Of a DNA stretch of 64,000 bases, positions 18,974 to 28,786 are shown in pieces. This stretch comes from Novosphingobium pokkalii. GTDB taxonomy: Bacteria > Pseudomonadota > Alphaproteobacteria > Sphingomonadales > Sphingomonadaceae. Under the pieces are notes generated by a model. That model did not search any database. It saw only the letters and a program-made list of their open reading frames with translations, and was not told the DNA's origin. Position 1 is the first letter of the stretch. The number at the start of each line of letters is the position of its first letter. The stretch spans positions 207,140 through 271,139 of the forward strand of contig NZ_BMZP01000001.1 in NCBI RefSeq assembly GCF_014652855.1. The letters are read 5' to 3'. Made by a program: the position numbers and the translations under genes.

Positions 18974-20929
18974 ATGCGTGCGACGATAAACCTGAAGCTT
19001 GGCGCGACTTTCCTGGCGCTGATCGTGATGATGGCCGTGATCGCCGGCCTTTCGATCAACGCGCTGGGCACGCTCAACAGTGCCATCACCGACGTCATCG
19101 CCGGGCCTTCGGCGCGGCTCGCCCTGGCGCAGCAGACATCGATCTCGATGAGCCAGCTCGTGCGCTATGAAAAGAACATGGCGCTGACCGAAGACCTCGG
19201 CCTCACTCGTGAGTGGAACACCAAGTCCGACACCATAACGCGGACCGTCAGCGAACAACTCGACAAGGGCATGCAGACCGCCACCGAAGATGCACGCCCG
19301 CTGTGGTCCCGCGCGCAAGAGCAGTGGACGAAGCTGAAGGATGCCAACCAGCGGATGCGCGCACTGGCCATGCAGAACCTGAACGACGCCGCTGCGAAGA
19401 TTTCGATCACCGATGGCCGTGCCGCCGCTGTCGAGATGGAAAAAACGCTGAACGAGATCGTCGACAGCCAGACCAAGGCCATGAAGGAAGCCGACGCCAG
19501 CACCAACACGCTCTATGCGTCGGTGCGCACCACGGTGGTGGTCGTGACCGGGCTGGCGCTGCTGATGGCTGTGGCCGGCGCTGTGTGGATCGGGCGGATG
19601 GTGTCGCGCGGCCTCACCCAGATCAACACCGCCGTCCGCACCGTTTCGGAAGGCGATCTCGACCATCTGGTCGAGATCAAGGGCAACGACGAGATTGCCG
19701 AGGTCATGCGCGGGGTCAACGCCATGATCGAGAACCTGCGCAAGACCGCAGAACTCGCCGACGAGATCGCTTCGGGCGACCTTGGCAGCCAGGTCCAGCT
19801 CCTGTCGGATCGCGATCGCCTGGGCAAGGCATTGACCGCGATGATGAGCAACCTGCGCGCAGCGGCCAGCGTGGCCGATCGCCTGGCGGACGGCGACCTG
19901 ACGGTCAACCACACCGCCTCGTCGGATCGCGACCGCCTGGGCCAGGCGCTGGTGTCGATGATCAAGCGCCTGCGCGAGGTCGTGTCGGAATCGACCGCCG
20001 CGGCAGAAAACGTTTCGGCCGGTAGCCAGCAACTCGCCGCCAGTTCGGAACAGCTTTCACAAGGGGCAACCGAACAAGCCGCTGCGGCCGAACAGGCCTC
20101 CTCGTCGATGGAACAGATGGCCGCCAACATCAAGCAGAACGCCGACAATGCGGCCCAGACCGAAAAGATCGCGCGCCAGTCGGCCAAGGATGCGGAAAGC
20201 TCGGGCGAGGTGGTCAACCGCGCGGTGGATGCCATGCGCACCATCGCGGAAAAGATCGGCATCGTCCAGGAAATCGCCCGCCAGACCGACCTGCTTGCGC
20301 TGAACACGGCAGTGGAAGCCGCCCGCGCGGGCGAGCACGGCAAGGGCTTTGCCGTGGTCGCGAGCGAAGTGCGTAAGCTGGCCGAGCGCAGCCAGACGGC
20401 CGCCTCGGAAATCGGTGCTGTCTCGTCCGACACGGTGAAGGCTGCGGCCGAAGCCGGCGAAATGCTCACCCGCCTGGTGCCGGACATTCGCCGCACTGCC
20501 GAGCTGATCAGCGAGATCAGCGCCGCCTGCCGCGAACAGGACATCGGCGCGTCGCAGATCAACGAGGCGATCCAGCAGCTTGATCAGGTCACGCAGCAGA
20601 ACGCCGGCGCCTCCGAAGAGATTTCCGCCACGTCGGAAGAGCTGGCCGCGCAGGCGGAAGAGCTTCAGGCCAGCATCTCGTATTTCAAGGTGGATGCCAA
20701 CGCGCGCCCGACAAGCCGCGCCGTAGCGCCAGCCGCGCGGCCCAAGCCTGTGGCCGCCAAGCCGGCCAAGCCGGGCAAGAGCGCGGTCAAGCCGGCCAAA
20801 CCGGCACGCAAGCCGGCACGCCCGGGTTCGATCGGCGACCAGCAGGCGCGGCTCAAGGGCTTTGCGCTCGATCTCTCGGCCGGCGGCGCCGATGACGACG
20901 ACGCCGATTTCGATCAGGCCGCCGCATGA
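18974..20929 (+). CDS. methyl-accepting chemotaxis protein with Lys/Pro-rich and acidic tail
   Basis: The transmembrane receptor has 651 residues. TM1 is at about 10-30, a helical-bundle-type periplasmic domain follows, and TM2 is at about 182-203. Then come a HAMP domain, a second HAMP-like helical region and the signalling domain, with an intact tip around [20 protein letters not shown]. The C-terminus is unusual: a Lys/Pro/Ala-rich linker with KPAKPGK-type repeats and an acidic end, [15 protein letters not shown], with no NWETF-type CheR tether. The ATG at 18974 follows GAGGACC. It is co-transcribed with cheW genes on both sides and overlaps the next by ATGA. Confidence 0.93.
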   Translation: MRATINLKLGATFLALIVMMAVIAGLSINALGTLNSAITDVIAGPSARLALAQQTSISMSQLVRYEKNMALTEDLGLTREWNTKSDTITRTVSEQLDKGMQTATEDARPLWSRAQEQWTKLKDANQRMRALAMQNLNDAAAKISITDGRAAAVEMEKTLNEIVDSQTKAMKEADASTNTLYASVRTTVVVVTGLALLMAVAGAVWIGRMVSRGLTQINTAVRTVSEGDLDHLVEIKGNDEIAEVMRGVNAMIENLRKTAELADEIASGDLGSQVQLLSDRDRLGKALTAMMSNLRAAASVADRLADGDLTVNHTASSDRDRLGQALVSMIKRLREVVSESTAAAENVSAGSQQLAASSEQLSQGATEQAAAAEQASSSMEQMAANIKQNADNAAQTEKIARQSAKDAESSGEVVNRAVDAMRTIAEKIGIVQEIARQTDLLALNTAVEAARAGEHGKGFAVVASEVRKLAERSQTAASEIGAVSSDTVKAAAEAGEMLTRLVPDIRRTAELISEISAACREQDIGASQINEAIQQLDQVTQQNAGASEEISATSEELAAQAEELQASISYFKVDANARPTSRAVAPAARPKPVAAKPAKPGKSAVKPAKPARKPARPGSIGDQQARLKGFALDLSAGGADDDDADFDQAAA

Positions 20930-21426
20930 CCGCCCCCCGCTCCGCGGCGGACTCCCCTGTCCGCGACGATCTCCAGGTCGTGACGTTCGGCCTCGGCCGT
21001 GAAGTCTTTGCCGTGCCGGTGGTGCTGGTGCGCGAGATCCTGGATTACCAGGTGCCGAGCCAGGTGCCCGGCGGCCCGGTCCATTTTTTGGGCCTGACCG
21101 ACGTGCGGGGGCTGGGCGTACCCACGGTGGACTTCCGCCGCCGGCTGGGGCTGCCGCCCGTCGAGCCCACGCTTGCCACGCGCATCATCATCCTTGATGT
21201 ACCGCTGGCAGACCGGACCCTGGCGCTGGGGGTAGTGATCGATCGCGTCCTCGCCGTCAGCACGCTGCCCGGCGCGCGCATCGAACCGGCGCCGGACATC
21301 GGCACACCCTGGCGCGGCGAATTCGTCGACGGAGTGGTGCGCGATGCCGACGGCTTCGTGGTCATCCTCGATGTGTCGCGCATTTTCGGCAGCGAAGACC
21401 GCGTCCTGGCCGAGATGGAGCTCTGA
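20926..21426 (+). CDS. chemotaxis coupling protein CheW (second copy)
   Basis: A second CheW-fold adaptor of 166 residues, seen in [20 protein letters not shown], the central [20 protein letters not shown] and the C-terminal [12 protein letters not shown]. The core motif [12 protein letters not shown] differs from the first copy's [12 protein letters not shown], so the two copies are not interchangeable at this surface. The start overlaps the mcp stop, which suggests this copy is matched to that receptor. Confidence 0.9.
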   Translation: MTAPRSAADSPVRDDLQVVTFGLGREVFAVPVVLVREILDYQVPSQVPGGPVHFLGLTDVRGLGVPTVDFRRRLGLPPVEPTLATRIIILDVPLADRTLALGVVIDRVLAVSTLPGARIEPAPDIGTPWRGEFVDGVVRDADGFVVILDVSRIFGSEDRVLAEMEL

Positions 21427-21430
21427 CCTC

Positions 21431-23414
<1,984 letters not shown>

Positions 23415-23426
23415 AGGAGAGGCGCG

Positions 23427-25232
23427 ATGCAGGCCCACCCCGTGATGCCGGAACTGCCCGAGGCGCCGATCAGCGAAACGGCGCCTGCGCCGGTCGACAC
23501 CGCCCTGACGGCGCCACTGCGCCTGCGCCTCGCCGATATCCTGCATGGGCTGGACGATCACTTCACGCGCATCGGCACCACGCTAGAGCGCACGGTCGAG
23601 GCCATTTCCGCCGTTGTCGGCACGCTCGGGCAGATCAGCGCTGCTTTGGGCGCGGGCGACGGTTCAGGCGCAGTCGGCAACCTGACGCGAGCGGCCAAGC
23701 GGCTCTATCGCGTGGCCGATCAGGCAACACAGCGGGCGGACCAGGTTGCGCATATCCGGGCAGTGTCCGTCCGCCTGACCGCCCAGGTCCACGATCTGCA
23801 ACGCACGCTCGAAGCGCTCAAGATCTATGGCATGAACGTGAAGATCGCGGCGGGCGGCGCGCGCGACTTTGTCGATTTTGCCGATCTCATGGCGCAAAAG
23901 CTGGACATGGGCAAAGCCGACGCGGCCGGGTTCGATGGCCGCCTTGCCGAACTGGAGCGCGGCCTTGCCAGCATGCTGCAATCGGATTCGCGGCTGGTTA
24001 GCGAATGCGCCCGCGTGGTGCCGCAAGTGCCGGACCGGCTGATCCGCGATGCTGGCGCACTGGCCACGCACCAGGATGGGCTGGCCGCCATGGCGCGCAC
24101 GACCGGGGAAATTGCCGCATCGATCCAGGCCAAGGTGGCGACCGTGCTGGGCGCGATCCAGATCGGGGACATCGCCCGGCAACGGCTGGAACATGTGCTG
24201 GCGGGCTGCGAGATGCTCGACGCCCATCTGGAGGGCCGCGCGCCGACGACAGCAGCCGAGGAAGCAGCCTGCCACCACCTGCTGGCCCTGCTGCATGCGC
24301 AACTGGAGGAAACCGCTGTCGATTTCCGCCGGGAGACGCTGGTGCTGGTCGACTCCCTGCGCGACCTTGAGCCCGAGGCCAACCGCCTGCTGGCGTTGCA
24401 GGCGCCCCAAGCCGGGCCTGCCGAAAATATGGCGGCCGCCGGTGAACCCTCGTTCCTGCGCGAACTGGAAAGCGGGATTGCCGAGGCCACCGCCATGATC
24501 GCCCAGTTGCAGGAAGCAGACGCACAGGCCGATCAAACCCTGGGCCTGATCATCGCCACGGTGGACGATCTCACCACGCGCGCGGCCGCGATCCGCCACT
24601 TGCGCGTGGACGTGCAGCTCATGGCGATCAACATCGGTCTCTCGTGCCGCCGGGTGGAAGCGATCGGCAAGCCGATGACCGTGATCGCCAATGAAATTCG
24701 CAGCCACGCCGAAACGCTGGACGGGGCCGTCACGCATATCACCGCCGCAGCGAGCGATCTGGAACAATGCTCTGCCGCCATGCGCGGCGGCAACCGCGCG
24801 GGCGAAATCGGCACAGGCGATGAACTCGCCCAATCGCTGGCAATGATCCGCCAAGGCGCCCAGCGCACGGAACAGGCCATCGCCGTCGCTGGTCAGCAGA
24901 GCGACACGATCGCCACGATGCTGCGCAAGACCCGCGACGAGCTGGAAGTGAGCCTCGACCTGGCCAAGACGATCGAGGCGATCGCGGTGCGCACCGCCGA
25001 TCTGGCCGGCAGTGGCCAGGGCCAGGAACCGGCCGCCCACGATGCCATTGCCGCGCTCATGACCACGCTTGGCCAGATCTACACGATGGCCAGCGAGCGT
25101 GTGGTCCACGATCGCTTCCTGCTGGAAGGTATGGCACCGATCGCCAACAGCCAGCCTGCCTCTGGCTTTGGCCCGAGCGGCGATGGCCATGACGACGATG
25201 ACGATGCGTTGTTCGATGACGCCTTGTTCTGA
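23427..25232 (+). CDS. soluble helical che-operon protein with two degenerate MCP-tip-like segments
   Basis: This 601-residue protein ends the che operon, 12 bp after cheB. It has no signal peptide or membrane segment and is almost entirely helical. Two segments resemble the MCP signalling tip: LKIYGMNVKIAAGGARDF near residue 132, and LMAINIGLSCRRVEAIGKPM near 400, which continues as TVIANEIRSHAE. The second aligns with the canonical LLALNAAIEAARAGE pattern but with key residues changed. A His/Cys pair lies mid-protein (CHHLLALLH). The C-terminus is acidic and ends DDDDDALFDDALF, echoing the receptor's acidic tail. A cytoplasmic receptor-like or array-scaffold role is inferred; the function is unknown. 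Confidence 0.7.
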   Translation: MQAHPVMPELPEAPISETAPAPVDTALTAPLRLRLADILHGLDDHFTRIGTTLERTVEAISAVVGTLGQISAALGAGDGSGAVGNLTRAAKRLYRVADQATQRADQVAHIRAVSVRLTAQVHDLQRTLEALKIYGMNVKIAAGGARDFVDFADLMAQKLDMGKADAAGFDGRLAELERGLASMLQSDSRLVSECARVVPQVPDRLIRDAGALATHQDGLAAMARTTGEIAASIQAKVATVLGAIQIGDIARQRLEHVLAGCEMLDAHLEGRAPTTAAEEAACHHLLALLHAQLEETAVDFRRETLVLVDSLRDLEPEANRLLALQAPQAGPAENMAAAGEPSFLRELESGIAEATAMIAQLQEADAQADQTLGLIIATVDDLTTRAAAIRHLRVDVQLMAINIGLSCRRVEAIGKPMTVIANEIRSHAETLDGAVTHITAAASDLEQCSAAMRGGNRAGEIGTGDELAQSLAMIRQGAQRTEQAIAVAGQQSDTIATMLRKTRDELEVSLDLAKTIEAIAVRTADLAGSGQGQEPAAHDAIAALMTTLGQIYTMASERVVHDRFLLEGMAPIANSQPASGFGPSGDGHDDDDDALFDDALF

Positions 25233-25299
25233 GCGCGTCCATTCCCGGATTTCGCGCGCTGGCTGGACCTGAGACCGCGCTGGCTTATAGTCCGGCACC

Positions 25300-25932
25300 A
25301 TGAGCCAGTTCGAGACGTCGCTACCAACCACCGATACTTGCGGCCCGGCACGTGGCCGCCCCCGCCAGTTCGATCCCGAAACCGCACTCCTGGCTGCCCT
25401 GCGGGTGTTCTGGACGCGCGGCTATGACGGAGCCTCGCTGTCTGACCTGACCGAAGCGATGGGCATTACCCGCCCCAGCCTCTATGCCTGCTTCGGCAAC
25501 AAGGAAGCGCTGTTTCGCAAGGCGCTTGACCTCTACGAACGCGACAAGCTGGCGTTCGTGGTGCAGGCGCTGGAAGCCCCCACCGCGCGCGGCGTCGTCG
25601 CGGCCCTGCTCGGTGACGCGCTCGAAATGCTGGCCGGCCGCGATTCCGGTCGTGCCTGCTTCGGCGTGATGAACACGGTCGCTTCCACCACGTATGACGA
25701 GTCGATGCGTCGCGAAGTGATCGCCCGGCGGACAGCCCACGAACAGGCCCTGCTCCAGCGCTTCGTCAGGGCCGAGGCCGAAGGCGATTTTCCCGGTCAT
25801 ACGGCCGAGGCGCTGTGCGCGCATTGCCTGTGCATCCTGAGCGGCATGAGCGTCCAGGCCAGCGCGGGGGCAGACGCCACCCGCCTCCATGCGATCGCCA
25901 AGACGGCACTGTCGCTATGGCCGGGACGCTGA
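25300..25932 (+). CDS. TetR/AcrR-family transcriptional regulator
   Basis: The 210-residue repressor type has an N-terminal helix-turn-helix, with ALLAALRVFWTRGYDGASLS, DLTEAMGITRPSLYACF and GNKEALFRKAL. A ligand-binding helical domain follows, with cysteines in RACFGVMN and ALCAHCLCIL. It is the kind of regulator found beside oxidoreductases and efflux genes. Here no such gene adjoins it. Instead two copies of an ATACC-N4-GGTAT site begin 22 bp after its stop, which suggests that it binds there. The ligand is unknown. Confidence 0.88.
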   Translation: MSQFETSLPTTDTCGPARGRPRQFDPETALLAALRVFWTRGYDGASLSDLTEAMGITRPSLYACFGNKEALFRKALDLYERDKLAFVVQALEAPTARGVVAALLGDALEMLAGRDSGRACFGVMNTVASTTYDESMRREVIARRTAHEQALLQRFVRAEAEGDFPGHTAEALCAHCLCILSGMSVQASAGADATRLHAIAKTALSLWPGR

Positions 25933-25954
25933 AGCCCGTTCCCCTGAATTTCCG

Positions 25955-26015
25955 ATACCGCTGGGTATATAAAAAGGTTGACGGCGGCAGGTCGACTTTC
26001 TATACCAATTGGTAT
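25955..26015. promoter_or_regulatory. two ATACC-N4-GGTAT operators
   Basis: Two inverted repeats share the same half-sites and spacing: ATACC-GCTG-GGTAT at 25955-25968 and ATACC-AATT-GGTAT at 26002-26015, the second a perfect 14-bp palindrome. Their centres are 47 bp apart. They lie just downstream of the tetR gene, the usual signature of TetR-family operators. Nothing else in this stretch resembles them closely. Confidence 0.65.
25978..26006 (+). promoter_or_regulatory. candidate promoter under the operators
   Basis: TTGACG (25978-25983) and TATACC (26001-26006) are spaced by 17 bp and point rightwards. The second operator covers the -10 box, and the first operator lies 9 bp upstream of the -35 box. 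Bound repressor would therefore block this promoter. The nearest gene in this direction starts at 26426. Confidence 0.5.
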
Positions 26016-26425
26016 TGAAAGCGCCGGGCCTGCCGACCACTCCCCCCCTATGGTCGGCTCCCCCCTCCCCAAGGCCTGTTGCAGGCTTTCAACCCACGGC
26101 GCGTCCCCTGCGCGTCGGCAAAGGACGGCCAGGCGCGCGCTTCTGCTTGAAGCGCCCTGGTCGATCCTGGCGCCGGTTTCGTCGATGCGCGGGCGTGCCC
26201 GCTCATGCGCATTGACGGGACCGGTTCCCTGCCTTCCTCCGCATGTACAGCAAAAGCGCGTGGATGCGGCCCACGGATCAGGGTACTATCGCCGCATCCA
26301 TCACAGGTTATCGCAAATATCGGAACGGGCCGTTTGACACCGTACCGCTACGGTATTTGTCAGGCATGCTGCGATCTAAAGCTGATTTCAGTTATAACGG
26401 AACAGGTTCGGTCGGCCGAACCAGG
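26016..26425. other. noncoding stretch before the LuxR-type gene, with a second promoter-like element
   Basis: I see no convincing gene here. One open frame from 26050 to 26337 lacks a ribosome binding site and has an Arg/Pro-rich shadow-like translation. Near the end, TTGACA (26334-26339) precedes an inverted repeat TACCG-CTA-CGGTA (26343-26355). Its half-sites resemble the ATACC/GGTAT operators upstream with different spacing. The stretch may be a long leader or the scar of a lost gene. Confidence 0.4.
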
Positions 26426-27082
26426 ATGGGCGAAATCAACGTGGGGCAAAGCACCGTTCACATCGTGGATAGCGATCCCGCGCATCGCCGGGATCTGGCA
26501 CAGATGGTGCGCCAATTGGGCCTGGATTGTCATCCTTTTGCTGCCTTTTCCGATCTCATGGAGGCGATGGGCTATCTTCCGGCCGGATGCATTCTGCTGG
26601 CGTGGCGGGATCGCGCCGCGAACGAAGCTGCCGCACTTGGCGCTGTGGTGAGATCCGTGCTGTTACAGCGGCCGGAGATGGCCGTCGTCATCATGGCGGC
26701 CTCCCCCACCATCGCCGACGTGGTTCAGGCGTTACGCGCCGGGGCGATCGATTTCCTAGAGATTCCGGTGCAGACAGAGATGCTTCGGCCGGTGCTGGAC
26801 CATGGCTTTGCCGTGCTGCCCGCGCGCGTGGCCCGGCAGCAGCGGATCGGCCAGGCCTCCGCACTCACCACCCAGCTAACCCCGCGCGAGCAGGAAGTGC
26901 TCCGCGGGGTGGTCGCCGGCCTGACCAACCGCGCCATTGCCGAGCGGCTGCGCATCGGTGTGCGGACGGTGGAAATGCACCGCGGCAACATCATGCAGAA
27001 GCTTCAGATGGACAACCTGGCTGCCTTGATCCGATTTGCCATCCTCACCGGAATACTGGATCACGGGCTTGATGCGGCCTGA
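26426..27082 (+). CDS. FixJ-like LuxR-family regulator with a degenerate receiver
   Basis: The 218-residue protein keeps the FixJ layout: a receiver-like domain (STVHIVDSDPAHRRDLAQMV) followed by a LuxR helix-turn-helix (LTPREQEVLRGVVAGLTNRA, with GVRTVEMHRGNIMQKL). The receiver has lost its chemistry. The phosphoacceptor position is Ala59 (in GCILLAWRD), the switch Thr is replaced in MAASP, and the conserved Lys is Ile112 (FLEIPV). It should therefore not be switched by phosphorylation. It overlaps the BLUF gene by 11 nt. The start is uncertain; ATG at 26366 and GTG at 26441 are alternatives. Confidence 0.82.
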   Translation: MGEINVGQSTVHIVDSDPAHRRDLAQMVRQLGLDCHPFAAFSDLMEAMGYLPAGCILLAWRDRAANEAAALGAVVRSVLLQRPEMAVVIMAASPTIADVVQALRAGAIDFLEIPVQTEMLRPVLDHGFAVLPARVARQQRIGQASALTTQLTPREQEVLRGVVAGLTNRAIAERLRIGVRTVEMHRGNIMQKLQMDNLAALIRFAILTGILDHGLDAA

Positions 27083-27494
27083 CGAGGATCTTCGCCTGCA
27101 TCATTGGCTCTACATCAGCCGTTGCGTGGTGGAGCCAGCCTGGACCGCTGCCATGATGGACACCTTGGTGGCCCATGCAAAGGGGCGTAATGCCAGTATC
27201 GGCCTGACCGGCGCGCTGCTATTCACCGGAACGCATTTTCTCCAGGCACTGGAAGGCCCACCCACCGCGCTGGCGCTCATGCGTGCAGCGATCGGCGAAG
27301 ACCGACGGCATACCGCGCTGGTCACGCTTGATGAGGGAAGCATTCCGGAGCGCCGGTTCGCGGGATGGTCTCTGGCCTATGCCGGCGGATCGATCTACCT
27401 CGCAAACAAGGTGCGCGGGGCCATGGACGGCGGAGCGCCCGCGCTGATGCATTTGCTTGAGACCTTCGTCGGGTCTGCTGGACTCCAGGCCTGA
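27072..27494 (+). CDS. short BLUF-domain blue-light sensor
   Basis: This is a stand-alone FAD-binding BLUF photoreceptor of 140 residues. The flavin-switch residues are present: Tyr14 (LYISR), Asn40 (GRNASIGLTGALL) and Gln58 (HFLQALEGP). Trp99 is kept, but the residue matching AppA Met106 is Leu101. DRRH at 77-80 is also typical. No effector domain is attached, so signalling must go through a partner. The ATG lies inside the end of the pseudo-receiver gene (11-nt overlap), which makes that regulator the obvious partner. A diguanylate cyclase gene follows. Confidence 0.87.
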   Translation: MRPDEDLRLHHWLYISRCVVEPAWTAAMMDTLVAHAKGRNASIGLTGALLFTGTHFLQALEGPPTALALMRAAIGEDRRHTALVTLDEGSIPERRFAGWSLAYAGGSIYLANKVRGAMDGGAPALMHLLETFVGSAGLQA

Positions 27495-27607
27495 ACGCCC
27501 GGGGTTCCTGCCCATTCCCTTAGCAAATGTTAACGCGATTTACGGAAACTACCCATAACAACACACTGCGCCGGCCTTTGCCGACGCCTTGCGGAGATGG
27601 AACCGCC

Positions 27608-28750
27608 GTGGCCAGAACGATCTCTGCTTCGCCCACGGACGCGGATGCGGCAGCCGGCACGATCGCGCTGGCCGACCGTGTCTATGCTGAACTGGTGCGC
27701 GGGCTTTATGCTTCGCCGCTGCAAGCCGTCTACATGGCTTTCATCTTCACGGGCTATCTCGCCCTGGTGCTCCATGCCGCGCCCGACGCGGCGATCCTGA
27801 TACTGGGCCTGCTGGCGCTGGCCGCCTGGGCCACCCGCATCCTCACGACGGTCCGGCTACAGCGCAAGGCGCTCACCGCCCAACTCGATCGGCAGGCGGC
27901 CAAGCGGCTCGAGATGCTTTTCGCCGTGCCTTATGGAAGCTTTGCCGCTCTGCTCGGCATGATCGGCGCGCGTGTGTTTCACCTCGACAATGGAGACGCA
28001 CGCGTGCTCACCATCTGCGTGCTGGTGGGGTTCTGCGCCGGGATCGCCACCGGGGTGGGCAGCCGGCCGCGCCTCGCCACGCTGTTCATGGCCTTGACCA
28101 TGGCACCAACGCTTGTCTTCGCCCTTGCCGAGGCGCGGCCGCTGACCATCGGCCTGGCCTTCATCGCCATGGCCTACGTCGTGGGGGGGCGCCAATCGCT
28201 GCGGATGCGCCATGACATGGTCAAGGCCGAGATCGGGCACCGCCTGGTCTCGCTCTCGCTGGCCCGCCGCGACAACCTGACCGCCCTGCCCAACCGCTTG
28301 GCGTTGCGCGAACATTTCGAGGCCAACGCCGAGGTCATCTCCGCGCACGGGCTGGTCGCCGTGCATTATCTCGATCTCGACGGCTTCAAGCCGGTCAACG
28401 ATGCCTATGGCCACGGCACCGGCGACCGCTTGCTGGAGCAAGTGGCCAATCGCCTGCGCGGCGCGATCCGCAACGGCGACATCGTGGCCCGGCTTGGCGG
28501 GGATGAGTTCGCCGTCGTGCAGTTTGGGCTGTCCCGTGCGGAAGAAGCGGTCCTGCTCGCCGAGCGCCTGCGCACCACGATTGCCCAACCGTTTGAAGTG
28601 GACGGCCACTTCATCCGCATTTCCACCTGCGTCGGCACCGTCGTCAGCGACAACCGCGCCGATCCGCTGGACAGCCTGCTCCATGCCGCCGATGCACGGC
28701 TCTACCAGGCCAAGCGCACGCGCAATGCCGGTACGCGCCGCGTCGCCTAG
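27608..28750 (+). CDS. membrane-bound diguanylate cyclase (GGDEF)
   Basis: The enzyme makes c-di-GMP. It has an N-terminal membrane region of about six helices from residue 35 to 195, and a C-terminal GGDEF domain. That domain contains DNLTALPNRLALREHF, the metal-binding LDLDGFKPVND and an intact RLGGDEFAVV. The RNGD inhibitory site sits five residues before GGDEF, so product inhibition is likely. No sensory domain other than the membrane part is visible. The start is either GTG 27608, with GGAGATGGA upstream, or ATG 27527, which adds 27 residues. The BLUF gene ends 113 bp upstream of the GTG start. Confidence 0.87.
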   Translation: MARTISASPTDADAAAGTIALADRVYAELVRGLYASPLQAVYMAFIFTGYLALVLHAAPDAAILILGLLALAAWATRILTTVRLQRKALTAQLDRQAAKRLEMLFAVPYGSFAALLGMIGARVFHLDNGDARVLTICVLVGFCAGIATGVGSRPRLATLFMALTMAPTLVFALAEARPLTIGLAFIAMAYVVGGRQSLRMRHDMVKAEIGHRLVSLSLARRDNLTALPNRLALREHFEANAEVISAHGLVAVHYLDLDGFKPVNDAYGHGTGDRLLEQVANRLRGAIRNGDIVARLGGDEFAVVQFGLSRAEEAVLLAERLRTTIAQPFEVDGHFIRISTCVGTVVSDNRADPLDSLLHAADARLYQAKRTRNAGTRRVA

Positions 28751-28786
28751 GCCCTGACCAGTGGCCCGACACCGGCACCGCCTCGC

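Noticed and set aside
26050..26337. A 96-codon frame after the TetR operators that could be the missing target gene.
   Set aside because: It has no ribosome binding site, an Arg/Pro/Ser-rich translation and no recognisable motif.
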